Assembly: GCA_905221605.1 (NCBI GenBank)
Contig: CAJNDS010002208.1
Coordinates: 186,001 to 250,000, forward strand
From: Symbiodinium natans
Taxonomy: Eukaryota; Sar; Dinophyceae; Suessiales; Symbiodiniaceae
Length of the DNA stretch: 64,000 nt
Direction of reading: 5' to 3'
Below are positions 1 through 13,257 of the stretch, piece by piece (positions within the stretch are counted from its first letter, which is position 1; each line of letters starts with the position of its first letter). The position numbers and the translations under genes are program-made. The notes under the pieces were generated by a model that was not told the origin of the DNA, ran no database searches, and was given only the letters and a program-made list of their open reading frames with translations.

Positions 1-906
1 CGTGAAACTCAGCGCCTCTGCAATCTCAGGGTGGTGTCTCTCACGCCCTATTCAGGCCCTATTCTGAAACAAAGTTAGAGAACAGCAAACGCATAGGAAA
101 CAACAGCTAGCAGTTAGCGGAGTTAGTGTACGAATTACATTTGCGAGCATGCTCCTCGGTGCCCCGCATCGAACTCCTCTCCCAACGTCCGCTTAACATC
201 GGCCATGGCACTGGGAGTAGACGGAATAGTAACTTGAATAGTAACGAAGAGTATGAAGTAGGCCTTGCAACGCTTAGCAACCCAAGCGGCTCCTTCTGGA
301 ATCTGTTTGGTCAGTACTTCGGGGCCAATTCAAGGTGATGCAATCGGCCAGGCCAAGCACACACACACACAAAAGAGTGCCATCTGACCGGCGCCTGCCC
401 ACGCTCCATGCAAGTCACTGTCCAAGATGTGCCGTGTCATTGTGGACGCTGTGGCTCAGCTTTTCTCCACCTCTGGAAGGCTCGCAACTCTCCTTTGGGA
501 GGCTGCCGTGCTCGCTGCTCCTTTGGAGGCTCCAGCAATTGCTTGGAATTCTGAGTGACACAAAGGTGAGAGCAGAAAACGAACGGAAAATTGGGGATGG
601 GGGCCCACGTCCTGCTGCGGGAAGCAAGCCAAGCAGTTTCTATTGTTGGTGCTGAAATTGATTTTGATGTTGCTTGATGCTCCGATGCTGCTTGATGCCG
701 TCGTCGTCGTCGTCGTCGTGGTCGTCGGCGTCGTCGTCGTCGTGGTCGTTGTGGTCTTGGTCGTCGCGGTCTTGGTCGTCGCGGTCTTGGTCGTCGTCTT
801 CTTGGTCATCGTCGTCGTGGTCGTCGTCGTCCTGGTCGTGGTCGTGGTCGTGGTCGCGGTCGCGGTCGTGTTCGTGGTCATCGTGGTCGTTGTCGTGGTC
901 GTGGTC

Positions 907-958
<52 letters not shown>

Positions 959-1940
959 ACTTTCTAGGGAGTTCGCGCCAAGATCTGAGTGGTTAGTCAA
1001 GGCTTGTTCGTTCTTGCTGAGCCTCCTCCCCTTTTGGAAGGTGGCCCATGGGAGGGCTCGCTGAATCTGCGAGCAAGCCCACAGAACTCCCAAATGTTGA
1101 AGCAACAAAATCTGCAAAAACACCGAAGAACCACTTCACGGACTGCACATATGCAAGCCTCATCAAGGCATCATGCATTCACCGCACACGGCTTGTGTTT
1201 AGGATAGGCATATATAACTTCTTTCTGTACAATGTCCTCTGTACACACTACTCACCTCACTGGTCGTCAACTCCCCTTCGGCCCAAGGCAGAGCTGGAGC
1301 GGAACGCTCGGCGCTTCTCAAAAGCTCTCCAGCTCTCAAGAGGTGCAGCCGAAGTGGAACCTGGCATTCGAAAAGTTCTCAAGTCACTCTGACAGCAGTT
1401 CCACACAGCCCCATTTTTCAATCTTCGCGTTAGTGCTAGTGCATGTTGAAAGCAGACGCACAGAAGGCGTTCTCTACATTCTCACAACCAAACAATTGCA
1501 CCCGGCTTCGGCTGCCCTTCGGGCACTGCCTGTTTGTTTCAGCAGCGCCCACTCCGCGTGTCTTCGACTTGTAGCGGTCTTCCGTGATCGGCGCCAAAGA
1601 TCTTAAACGAGGCCGGGAGCGTCTTCACATCGCCTGCTCCGCACTGCTCAGAATGAATGTCCAGAGCTCCGCTTCGCGGAGATGAGGATAAGTCTATATA
1701 AAAATGAGCCGCGCGCCCTTCGGGTCGGCCCATCGGCAAAATCTAGTTCAGGCCGTCACATACTACGAGCCAGCCTGCAAAGCTTTTTGGATATTGACTA
1801 TCGTCCGCTGCCTCACACAATGCAAAACTTTTCTTTGCACTCTCGATACCTTGGTACACTCACAGCGACCAGAAACATCAAGAAAAAAAGCCAGTTCTTT
1901 GTTGAGACAAAAGCGAAGACATGTCTATGTGCTGTGGCGT
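1..1940. other. No recognised gene; microsatellite-rich
   Basis: I see no supported gene here. Several open frames exist, but they have no family motif and overlap low-complexity DNA. The only clear structure is the trinucleotide tract listed separately. The last part, about 1813-1940, lies downstream of the unknown minus-strand gene and is probably intron after its GC donor. Confidence 0.5.
697..957. repeat. Trinucleotide microsatellite (GTC/TCG-rich, then CTG)n
   Basis: Imperfect GTC/GTG/GGT triplets run from about 697 to 906. A near-perfect CTG run of about 17 units follows to 957. All frames are open on both strands (poly-Val, poly-Ser, poly-Leu, poly-Gln, poly-Thr), which is an artefact of the triplet period. 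Confidence 0.95.
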
Positions 1941-2598
1941 CGTGCGAGGTGCTCTGCTCAACCTGGTGGAACCTCCAGATCATGTACGCACCGGGTTCCT
2001 CTGGAGCTTGGAAGGAGAAGGTGGTGTCAATGGTATCCCCGGCTCCGGGAATCGAGTCGTAGATGTCGGCGATGATGGTTCTGTCCAGAACAAGGAGGAG
2101 CTGTTGGGAGCTTGTGTCGCCCCCCTTGTTCTGGATCCATCCCTTGGCATGAAGCTCGACGGCCTCTCCAGGTGTCGCTCGGACCACGCTCGCTGGCTTG
2201 CCATCCTTCTCCAATGCCACACTGTGCGCATAACTGTCCACAGCCTGCCGACGCTCTTCGTCATAGGCCCTGGCGTCCTCCAACTGCTTCCAGATGGCCG
2301 CATCCTCCTCCAACCAGCCTGGCATCTCGCTCGAGCGCTTCCCGAAGTAGCTGCGAACGCAGCCACAATGCTCTCCATCAAGACCCAACTCTATGGCCCA
2401 GGGAGGAGTAGCTTCCGCACAACTCTTTTCTGCTGCCTCTGTCTTGCTTTCTGACATGTCCATGCTGGTGCAGTTCGATACGACGAGCATTCCCACGAAG
2501 AGAGATGGATACCTGCCTGAATCGAGAAAGTCGCTCTTGTCCGCGAACTTGATCTTTGCATCTTCCATGCCTGACTGCAGAACACCTTTAAGGCCCAT
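1941..2598 (-). CDS. Unknown protein A, copy 1 (fused exon, intron missing)
   Basis: I do not recognise the family. The minus-strand frame opens near 2598 with MGLKGVLQSG and contains a region PPWAIELGLDGEHC (about residues 65-78). It runs without a break into VRSYFGKRSSEMPGWLEEDA. A beta-strand-rich segment follows, with PGEAVELHAKGWIQNKGG and FSFQAPEEPGAYMIWRF, which resembles an Ig-like sandwich. The exon seems to end at a GC donor just below 1941, because the frame beyond becomes intron-like. From 1941 to 2358 the DNA is almost identical to 3164-3581. In the other copy an intron separates HC from VRSYFG; here the two are joined directly. The start Met is uncertain. Confidence 0.6.
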
Positions 2599-3163
2599 TA
2601 TTGCTACTGCACACGGACCTTAAGACTTGCCTTGCGGGCCGTGTGCAGGCGTTCCAGCATCTGATGAACATGTACACGACAGGCACTACCCCTTTGCTCC
2701 CCCCCCCCCCTCAAAGGGCGGCTTTTTCTGGCGATTCCTCCGCATTCCGGACGGAACCCACTCTCTACGGCGCCTCTCCGAGTTGACCTCTCGAGATGGC
2801 GCCATTTTGCTCTGATGGCTTCTTTTGTTCTTGAGCGCCTCTTGACTGTAGAACTTCAATTTAAGTCGTAGACTTCGTAGACGCTTCGTCATTATTTGCC
2901 CGTTTTCTCTCAGACTTATCCCACTATCTTCTACCTGAACGTGACGCGGAGTATTGCCCACGGGCGCAAGGACTGACGACTTCGACTGATGCTGCTAGAT
3001 CTGCGCGATGTGATCCTCGTTCTATGACCTTGTGCTGGCATTCGTGTGTGTTTTCCCATAACTTTAGTTCTGGTAGGCGCATCCTGGCACAATACTGTGG
3101 TGGTCCAACAACCTCGTCTAAATACAATGACCTGTGCATGCTATCGTGGATTTGCTATGGCTT

Positions 3164-4002
3164 CGTGCGAGGTGCTCTGCTCAACCTCGTGGAACCTCCA
3201 GATCATGTACGCACCGGGTTCCTCTGGAGCTTGGAAGGAGAAGGTGGTGTCAATGGTATCCCCGGCTCCGGGAATCGAGTCGTAGATGTCGGCGATGATG
3301 GTTCTGTCCAGAACAAGGAGGAGCTGTTGGGAGCTTGTGTCGCCCCCCTTGTTCTGGATCCATCCCTTGGCATGAAGCTCGACGGCCTCTCCAGGTGTCG
3401 CTCGGACCACGCTCGCTGGCTTGCCATCCTTCTCCAATGCCACACTGTGCGCATAACTGTCCACAGCCTGCCGACGCTCTTCGTCATAGGCCCTGGCGTC
3501 CTCCAACTGCTTCCAGATGGCCGCATCCTCCTCCAACCAGCCTGGCATCTCGCTCGAGCGCTTCCCGAAGTAGCTGCGAACCTGGGACATTTGGGCACAG
3601 CGCATCTATCTCGCTTCGCGGTGCTCACATATGAAAACTGCGAGTGTGCCGCCCACGCGCCCTTCAACATGGCTACACTTGTCCTCTCAGCAGCCTCTCC
3701 CTTACTTCGGCAGAGCCTTATTTTTCAAGAACAAAAGGGTGAAGCTAAAGTGCCTGATCGCAGTGGTTCTCGTCGAATCCCAGCTCCAAAGCCCAGCGGG
3801 GCACCGGATGCGAGGGCACTGCAGGCGAAGACGAGGGCTCCGCCGGGGGCTCCGTCAAGGGCTTGGCCGAGGGCTCCGAGGGCTCGGCCGAAGGCTGAGA
3901 CGCGTGCGGCGCGGCATCGGCATCTGATGTGCCTGGGCCCGGCACAACGGGCTTCAACTCGGTGGAAGGCACGACTTTGGCCGACTGGCAGCCCATGGCC
4001 AA
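3164..4002 (-). CDS. Unknown protein A, copy 2 (two exons with intron)
   Basis: This is the second tandem copy of the unknown gene. Exon 1 (about 4002-3758) encodes a Pro/Ser/Glu-rich stretch (PSAEPSEPSAKPLTEPPAEP) followed by VPRWALELGFDENHCDQ. The latter matches PPWAIELGLDGEHC of copy 1. It ends with CAG before a GC donor. Exon 2 (3581-3164) follows a CAG acceptor and encodes VRSYFGKRSSEMPG through APEEPGAYMIWRFHEVEQS, ending at another GC donor. The intron is about 176 bp. The exon-2 DNA differs from copy 1 by one or two bases, while the flanks and exon 1 have diverged. The true start, the C-terminal exons and the function are unknown. Confidence 0.6.
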
Positions 4003-5069
4003 GTGCTGGAAAAGACATTAAGCAAGAAAAGGAGCTGCGCAACGGAGTCGCGAAGCTGCTGTCCTCATCTTACAATCTTGCACTCGCCCCCCCCTCCGAT
4101 GCTCTTCGCTCCCCAACTCCAACGCGACCTGTATCGTTGTGGCCCATTCTCAAGCAGCAACCACCGCATCTGGCACCTTTGCCTGACATGTTGCGGTGAC
4201 ACTGACCGAGAACAACCATACCAGCGTCATGTCATCGTGCCTACCAGGGCCTACCGCCACTTGTGAGGGGGGCGCAGAACCTTACCTATCCCCTACTTCT
4301 GAGGGCAGCGCGGGTACTTCTGAGGGCAGCGCGGGAACATGCCTACATACCAAAAGTGCCAATTCCAAACAATCTGGACACCTTTGGTAAGACCGAAGCC
4401 CTACAAGAAACCTCAAGTATACTGACCAATCAGCTGTTTACATACCTTTTGACCGCCCATGCCTATGCTCCTGGCATGCCAATTTCCGTCAAAAACTGCG
4501 TTGCCTCTATCCTCTTTCGCAAACTTCTGACTCCTCGCCTTGCGATGTCCAAAAGAAATTGCAAGTGTCTGCATCCTCAAGAGAAGCTTCTCGTGCTACT
4601 GGGGTTCCGGCAAGCCGGCTCCGCAAGCTTGCATGGCAGCCTCCGAGTCCCAGTCCTTGACTACCTTCAAACTTTAAGATCTTTAACAGGGGGGGTTCCG
4701 AGGGTGAGTTCCGGCCAAGGCCCAAGGCCCTATCTTGAATTTTGCAAGGTCTCTGCACAATCTGCAACAATGAGAGAATATTTTCTTTCTTTCTTTCTTG
4801 CTTTCGTCCTTTCATGGGGCCTGGGGGGAAGACCCCCCGCGCAATTTGCGCGCCCCCATGTCTGGTAGAGACTGGTTTCTTCTTCTTCTTCTTCTCCTCG
4901 CTTGAGACTGGTTTATGTCTCTGTCTTCTTCTTCTTCTTCTTCTTCTTCTTCTTCTTCTACGGGGCTTGAGGAACCCAGAGGGCCCCCCGTGCGCTCTCT
5001 TCTTCTTCTGCTGGGCTTGAGGGCCCGGGGGCCCCCGCGCGCTGGCGCGCCCGAAGTTCCGGTCTCGTG

Positions 5070-5112
<43 letters not shown>

Positions 5113-6866
5113 GCTCTGAGAAAAATGCTAGACCACAGCGTCCGCACCGCCTGCGGCATGAGGACCGCGATGCAGCTGGAGAGAACCACCGCGCCGTCCT
5201 CCTCCCGGAATCTGCCTCTGACACATGTGGGTTTTCATAGAGCATGGAGCGGAAAAAGGGTTGGGGGGGAAAGGGGGAAAAGGGAAAGGGGTTCGACGGG
5301 TGCCTTGTTCCCAACGCATGTTGCTCGTTGTGGGTTCGAACGCGGCCGTGGTTGCCGCTTCCATCTCGACCTCGGCGCCCGTTCCCAGCTGAAGATGTTT
5401 TCACGAGGCTGCTGTCGAAGGTCCTGCCATCGTCTAGCAGCCTAGCAGTCCTTAGTTAAAGGTGCAAAACTTTGGGCCTGTTCAAGCCGCATGCAGTATG
5501 GCCGGGCCAGTGTCCCAGAGTTCTTGCTGAATCAAGTGATGAGGGTCGGGTTGCTGTGTGCTGGTGGTGCTGGTGGTGGCGTGTGTTTTGCACCTTGCCG
5601 GCTCCGCCCCGCAAAGTGATGAGCATGCAGTCTGGGGCCGATTGGCGCTCACTGTTGTGGCGTGAGCACGGACCTTGCGTTGCTTTGATCAATTGTCGGC
5701 CGTGCAGCCTGTGCAGCATCGTGCAGCATCGTGCAGCTTCAGGCCCAGCCAGCCACACTGATTCGGCACCTAGCGGAGTGGTCCCCTGTGGAGCCTCATC
5801 TGGCAATCAGACAGATGCTGGTACCGAAGCATCGGCGATCGTTGTGTTAACATCTGTTTACCGGTTGGGAGTCGTGCATTAGAACAGCATAGAACAACCG
5901 GATTCTCGCTGCGGATTCTCGCACTGTCAGGTTCGCGCACAGGAGATGGGAGGGTGTGAAAACCTAAGCCTTAGTGAAGATTGGGGAGAGTGGACTTGGC
6001 CTCGCAGACCCTTTAATGGCATGACGCCCAACCCTAAAAGCTAAATGGAGTCGGCGGGTGGGACGCCCCAAGTTCCAAGCGCTGAAAACAGAAGAGCGAT
6101 AGCAACCTGAAAAGGACATAAGGGGAGCCGGGTACCTTGTGCAAAGCCTAAAAAGATGCCGAGCCCTAATGGGGTGTGGGAACCCTGAATTTCGTCGGTG
6201 GTGCGTGAACCCGCATTTAATTTTGCGACTGACCTGCCGGATCTCGAATCGCCAGGGTTTGAATCAGGACTCGCGCTCGAGTCGCCAATGAACCGCCCTT
6301 GTGCTCGCCAGTACTTAAATCAACAGTGTCCAGTGCTTGAACCGACCGTTTACGCCTGCTTTGCCCAGCACGGTTTTGCTTGAGAAGGCCTTCCAAGGTC
6401 TTCCAAAATAAGCAGAATAGGATATGTGTGATCCGCACCGGCCTCCATGGGTGAACACTTCGCTTTTCCAGTCTTCTCATTTCTCTTATCGTCTCAGCCG
6501 CTCTTTGCCTCTGCCCCACCAAGCCTGAGCTCGGCGCTAACTTCTCCACACCCGCCTGCAAGGAGGCGTGTTGGGGCATGTTTCCAACACTGCTTAGCCC
6601 TGTGAGGGCGGCCGCCCGCCGCCCTCCCTTCTTCTCATGAATCTTCTTCTTCTTCTTCTTCCTGCAGGGCATCCCCCACTGATGCCTCGAAAAATGGATG
6701 GTCCGTCGAGAGCTTCCTGGAGGATGGTTGTGATTTGTTGAGCTTGAAGCGTTCTGAGCAGCCTAGATGTAGCAAAGACATGTGTGTACAAGTGCATGCC
6801 GACGTATGCCGTGCCCGTCCTTCCATCGCTGGCTTGCCAGTCCTTGACACGAGCATGAAACAGCTG
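4003..6866. other. Intergenic, no recognised gene; CT-type microsatellites
   Basis: No open frame here shows a recognisable domain. The region holds a (CTT)n tract at about 4879-4960, a (CT)n tract at about 5075-5109 and a short CTT run at about 6644-6660. Long frames across these tracts (poly-Ser, poly-Glu, Arg-Glu) are low-complexity artefacts. Confidence 0.6.
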
Positions 6867-7245
6867 TTATTTTTGGAGAAGATCGTGTTTGTGGGTCAGG
6901 TGCTTCCTCGAACAGCTGCAGACGGTGCCGAAGCCCAATTTTGGATCTGGAGCAAGCATCGCTGCGGCAGAATGCAGTCGAGCTTCAATTTCGTCTGCAG
7001 GTACGCCCGGCTCCACTTTGCCATCGTCCAGGTACAACACATCTGCAGTGTCACCTCTGCTGCCGTTCCATAACCAGGGCAGCGCCACGTCTCTTGAAAT
7101 GATAGCAGAACTTAGCAGCCAATGCCCGTCTCATTCCTTGGAGGCCGCACTGTGGACTCGCAATACCACGACCTGGAACTGTAGGTCATCAATGCAGCGC
7201 ACCACGACCTCATTTGCCGCGAACAACACCTTCACCAGAAATCAA
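6867..7245 (-). CDS. Possible exons of an unrecognised gene
   Basis: Two minus-strand segments look coding but match nothing I know. At about 7230-7150 there is VLFAANEVVVRCIDDLQFQV, preceded by an AG. At about 7070-6900 there is GDTADVLYLDDGKVEPGVPA followed by DEIEARLHSAAAMLAPDPKL. The composition is balanced and acidic, unlike the surrounding Pro/Ser/Arg-rich frames. The strand matches the other genes. No splice junctions could be proved, so this may be chance. Confidence 0.25.
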
Positions 7246-10200
7246 AGAACGTAATGGCAGCATCAACGAAACAACCTATGCCATGGGTGGCGACCTCTCT
7301 GACGGTGGCAAGAGAATGCCCGGGTGCGTGGCTTCCCCAAGGGACCCGGCATCGGCCATCGCGGCGACCATGTCTGCTATGCAATTACTTGTAGTGGTGG
7401 GCTCGTGCCGCTGGGGATTGAATGTTGGGACGTCAGCAGCCTAGGGCTCTGGGCAGCATGATAACTGGCTATGCCCTCTCTGCAATGTGTCTAAGAGCTT
7501 GCAAGCCTGAAGCAGGTTGCCCAGTGACCACCCCAACACACAAACAACATGCTCATTAACTCGCTCGAGCAGCAAATGCGTTGGCAGCACCACCATTTTC
7601 AGCAGTACCCGAGCAACGCAACATCCGGAGCAGTCATTACCCGAGCAATGCAACATCCGGGCCGAGAACGACTGTACATGTTTGGCGCGACATGCTGCAG
7701 CATGCTGGCCCAGCACAACAACGAGAATGTCTTGCTCAAACCAACGGTTGAACCTGATCGCATTGGCTGCGAAAAAACTAGATGTTGGTCCCCTTCGGAA
7801 CATCAGCAGGGTCAGCATGGCCCATGGGGATCCACGCTTGCCATTGGCTGTCCTGACATATCGCGTTCTCAAGATGCGGCCGGGTAGACATGACGTGTGG
7901 AACATGATGAGGCATTATGGCGTCACCGCTATCGCACCAGGAGCGGCCAGCAGATCCATTTGGCTTTTTGGGGTTGAGCGTAGAGTAGAATCAGAGAATA
8001 CAGCAGACAGAATCTGGCCTCAATGAACATGAACGTCCCGGAGTAGCTGGCGAAGCGGCTTCGGCAGGCGGGGGAACTGAATCCGGCTTCTCATGCCGCC
8101 AGCTTGGGCAAAGTCTGCAGATACTGAAACCACTTTGGGCTAGCACGACAAGATTGTCGAGAAGACAGAGCGTGTAGATGAGCAGTTGACTGTTCGTTGG
8201 GTGATGCGCTGCAGAGTGTCCGCATTGGATGCTGCATTCGAGCGTGAGACTCGGTGAGACATGGTGATACCTTTCTGGCCCAGGACCTGGGATGCAGGTC
8301 AGGGCGGGCAATCCGTCAGGCAACAAAGTTGGCGGTCTTCATTCGAAAGGACCTGTGCAGGCATGCGTGAGCACCATGAGAGACTGGCCAATCGCACTCG
8401 ACTCCAGTGCTACATTGCGACAGGAAAGAAGAATACATGTATTTAACTGAACATTCACACCCCAAACAAATGGCGGTCCAAGGAAACTGTGGGATGCGGT
8501 GCAGGTCCACTGCAAGAGTCTCTGGTGATTCTCCAGGCACTCCACAAAAAACGATGGGAGTTTCTGAGCTTCTGGGGATTCTGCGGTGAAAAGGGCAAGA
8601 ATCTGCAGCAACCGAATTCTCTGGATTGAGGACGGGCACTCCAAGGACATTCCACAGAAGCAGCGTGCTCCCAGTGCTCCGAAGGCCCCGGCTTCTGTAG
8701 CCTGGGTAGAGCCGGACTGTAGTATGCCGGCCCAGGTGCCTCGGAGACCTGCAAAGATGAGTTTAGGGTAGTTGGGCAGGTCGGGTAAAGGAGGCTAGTG
8801 GCATAACTTGCATAACCTCCACAGAGAACAAACCGCCGCAATTGCCTGGAGCTTGCCCCGGTCGGAGGTCGACTCGAAGGCGGACCGCAGGGTGCGGCAG
8901 GAAGTCGGTGACTGTGTGAGTGCTCAGTGGTAGTGAAAAGAATGACTCCCCCAATAATTAAGAAGTTCTCGGTTCCTCTTCGGTTCGTGTGGGCTGAGCT
9001 CTCGCTCTTTCTGCATTGCGGTTGGGGGGGTGGCGCCTTCCTCGGCTCGTACTTGCCGGGGCCTGGAAAGGCTGCTCCCTCCTTCGCGGGGTCCCGATTG
9101 GAGCCCTGGAAGGCGCTCTGGGCCGCCGCCTCCCAGAGAAGGACTCACGAACATGGCATATACGAGCTTTTAGTCTTGAGATTACGTGCTTTTCAATGAT
9201 TTTCTCACATTCTCTGCTCATGAAGTGCCCATCCCATCACCACCCCCTGCGAACTGAGCCGAACGGACTGAACGGAGCTGAGCTCCGCACCGCGCTGAAG
9301 TTGCACTTGGTAATGTCCTGAACAAAGCCACGCCATCACAACTTCACACGACCCATCTCGCCAGAAACTCTCCAAAATGGCGACTAGCTACTTTTGTTAA
9401 AGCATTTTTTTACAGCATTATGAGAAGAGTCTCTCCTGGTACTCTCCAGGGCCCGGCATGGCAATTGCCAATGCCTGGCGCAGACTTTGATCACTCTGCA
9501 GACATGTTGACAGGTCGTCGGGGCTTGGCACTCCCTTCGGTTTTGGGGGGACTACCCAGCCTGGCTCCCCAAGCACTGCCGGCTGACCTCACGTTGAAAG
9601 TTCAACATATCTTCAACCTCTCAGTCACTCACAGTTCAAAGCCCCCGCATGGTGGTTGGGCCTCGTTGGCAAACTTGCCCAGAAGGCCTCTCAACGAGTC
9701 TCACTGCAAACTCTCGAAAGATTCGAACATGACCCCCCCCCTCCATCCCCGCCCTCCATCCCCCCTCCCCATTCAGAACAAGAATCCTTTTCTGAAACCG
9801 AGAGTGGGCCATACATGGGCCTCGAGCTTTGGCAGACGCGGCTGGGAGATCGCGGTGCACCTTTACAATGCGCGGGACGGACCGCTCCTGGAGACACACG
9901 ATTCATTGGCCACCACCCTTGTCATCATGCAACTGTATAATCTTGTATAACTTGCTTATGTTGTGTGCATGTTGCGTCCGTCCTTGAACGTTGGCATTCG
10001 CATGTCCAGGCCCTGCAGGTGTTCCGGGATGTAGCCCACCGGCCTAGGTGGTGGAGTGCTCCCAGCTACCCCCACCCCCCCCTCCACCGAACCATGAGCC
10101 TTCTAAGGGCCCCCGCCGAACCAGGCCGTCGTGATAGTCCCCGGGACCGGGCGCGCCGCCCTCGTCACCTCATTTGACCCTCCCGGTGACTTTTCGAGTT

Positions 10201-13200
10201 TTGTTAAGTTGTGGCTCATGGACCTCACAGGTGTGCTACAACGCCGTGTGCTGCACAAAACCTCTTCTTTGTTAAACGTGCCCGGTCTCGCATTATGGCA
10301 TTTTTGCATCCTTCGAGGGGCTTAGGGACAAGCCCTCCTCGTCAACGGAATGCTAGCATCACTGCGTACGGAACATGTTGGAGGAAAAATGCGCGCACAC
10401 TCTTTTTGGTGCTTATCTGGAGAGTACTCACGATCTCTCTAATTGATGTCCCGACCACCCTTTGCCACCCCCCCCCCCCCCGGGCGACCTCGACGTCTGG
10501 ACCGGTTCTCGGATCAACTCTCACCTGCTTCTGCGTCGCACTCTGCCTACTGTGCCCTCCCTTCTTCTCCCCCCCTTCTTCTTGGCTGGCTCTGCTGCAG
10601 ACGTCCTTGGTGGGTCTCGGCACTCTCTCTGAATACTCGGCACGGAGGAGCGGTGCTGTTCTAGTCCGGGAACGTCGCAAGGACTCCCAAACTCCTTGCG
10701 GCCTGACCAGGTCCAGTTCCGGCTTGCAGGGCTCGCCCTTCTTCGCTTCCTGACCTTCCCTCCGCGTTTGCCCACTCCTTCTCTGATGAGATTTTTGTCC
10801 TTCCTGAACTCAGTCTCGTCCTTTTGCGAAGCTCTCCTCCTCCTGTGCGACGTCTTGCTTTTGGCCCCTCCGACTTCAGCATCTGGTCTCCTGCTGTTCC
10901 AACAGTTAGTCACAGTTAGTCAAACGAGTCGCACCTCCAAGCCTCCCTCGATTCAAGATGTAGTTGAGGCCGGGCACCCGGTACAAAAGGCGCGAAATCA
11001 CAACATTAAACTTGCGATGCCGTGCTGTGCTGCGCCACTCCCTCAAGGTCTCTCTCCGGGCTTGCTTTGACTTATAGAAACGGCTTCTCCTCTAGCTCAA
11101 GCTGGGGGCGGGTTAGGGCGGAATTCAACCTGGAGCCAACATTCTCTTCATGTTGTTTTTATGCCCTTGATAACTTCTAAGCTCGCGGCTTGGGTCCAAG
11201 CGAAGGCTGGTAGACCGGAAGGCTGCAGAAGCAGCCTGCAAAATCCCAGAGGTTCCATGCCGACATGTACCCTGTACCAAGCATCCAACACAGCTACAGT
11301 CTTCTACAGTCTTCTCTTCTGCTCCTGATACATTTGCGCCTCACTCTGGCTGGCAAGGAGTCTGGGTTCGTACTGCCTGCCATACTCGCCAGCGATGGCA
11401 CGAGTCTGACATATTCCCATATTCCCATATCGTACGTTGAACTTACAGGCTTACACACGTTAGAGCGCAGGTTGCACCACCTCCTAGCATTATTAGCTAT
11501 AAGCATGGGCCGCGCACCCCGGACCCGGGAGCTCGCAGTGACTACGAGCCTGACAAAGACCGAGGCGCTCTACTCAAGGCTTCGGGGGACTCTCAGGTGG
11601 ACTTCGGCAGTGTTCACGTTGACCTTTCCAGACTTCCAGTCCGGCCGAGCACCCGACCCTGGCCGGTGCCGTTACGGCTGAGAAGGAGGCAGAGCCTGTC
11701 GCCTCGGCCCAGTGCAGGAAAGGAGTCGCACATGGTGGTGAACAGGTGCAGTGGGTTTGGCCGGCCTGCCCAGCACCTTTCCGGTCCTTTGCGGCGCGGA
11801 GGCTGCCCAGTGCATCGTAGGCGCCTCGCCAAGCTACTGCAAGGATTCTATCGGCGACAAAAGGTCCTCAAACAAGTGTGGAAACTACCGGAATTGACGT
11901 TGGAAATGTCTTTACGTGCCCACCTGGGCCTGGACACCCTAGCCCAGCCGGCAGCGAGACCCTGCAAGGACCATGCATGCCCCTACACACCATTTCACGC
12001 CTAAGCTCATATTATACACGTAAAATACGGACCTACAAGTCATCCCCTCCCCCAGGCCGGATGTTGAAGCGTCGGGCTTTCGAGGCAAAGCCGCTAGTGC
12101 CCCCTGGCGCTATTTGTGGAAGAGCAGAACAGAATGGAGAATGAAGAGATTACGAAGCGATGGCTGTGACCCAACGGTGGAGGCACCCATGCAGACAGTC
12201 AATCGTGCCAGCAATACGCACACCCCAGCTCGGCTTCTCAGTGAACTCCTGTTGTCTGGTGTCGATCCGAGATGGTCCCAGAATTTCAGAGTTCGTGAAG
12301 ACTAACTGTTAAAGTTGAAGAGCGGAGTCCTGGTGGAAGGTCTTCTGCTGGCCGTAACTTAGAAGGGGGGGTTCGAACACAGACGAACTATTCCGACTGT
12401 TCCTTCAATGCTTGCGGGCCCCACCTACCAGGACCCGGAGCTGCACTCAGCGGCTGGACCTTGAGGTGGCGAGAGTCTCAGAGCTTGCGAGCCGTGCGGG
12501 AGCCTGCACGGAACAGCCTGCGCAAAGCCTTTGCCGTGTTCGTTTAGATATTTCTTTTGACCCAGGAACTGACCCGCACATCCTGCAGACTCTGGTGGCC
12601 TTCATCCTTACACCCTTCAGCGAAGAAGGCCTAGCTACTTTTGACCTCAGGTGCGCCTTTAGGCTTATGCATGGCAGATCCTTGAGCAGCGCTGCCTCGA
12701 AGCGCATGGACCGGCTGTTGAACCCTTTGTACTGCGCAGGGGGCCACGGGTCAATCGAGCCAACAGACTGAGATAAGCCACTGCAACCTACACTGCGCCA
12801 GTCAGAAGGCCTCCCGGTTGCCTTTGATCAGTGTTACCGAATACCGGGATGGTATGGTTGGAACCTCGGCAACTCCCAACATGCCGAACATGCCGCGAAT
12901 GCCGCGCGCCAGGCCGGAGGCGGGTGAGGCTTCTTTTTTCTTGACTCGGTGTCCGGCGGAGCGGCTCGTGGCCATCTCCTCTCAGGCCAAGATGAGGGCA
13001 CACAGAAAAGAAGAAGACCCCTCCCCCCCCCCTTCTTTCTTATGGAGAGCTGGAGCTCTGCGCCTTCTCCGACCGCTCCCGGGAGCCTTGGGAGGCTTGC
13101 CGGGAGCGCTCCCGGGAGGGCGCTGCCCGCGAGGTCCTCGTCTCTTTTCTCTGTATCAGATTTCTCCTCTCTCTCTCTTCTCTTTCTTGCACTTCATAAA

Positions 13201-13210
13201 AAAAAAGAAG

Positions 13211-13257
<47 letters not shown>

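Noticed and set aside
643-1123. Poly-Val, poly-Ser, poly-Gln and poly-Thr ORFs
   Set aside because: They come from a GTC/CTG triplet tract that is open in all frames.
4263-4868. 201-codon plus-strand ORF
   Set aside because: No domain-like pattern, opposite strand to all recognised genes, and it ends in low-complexity sequence.
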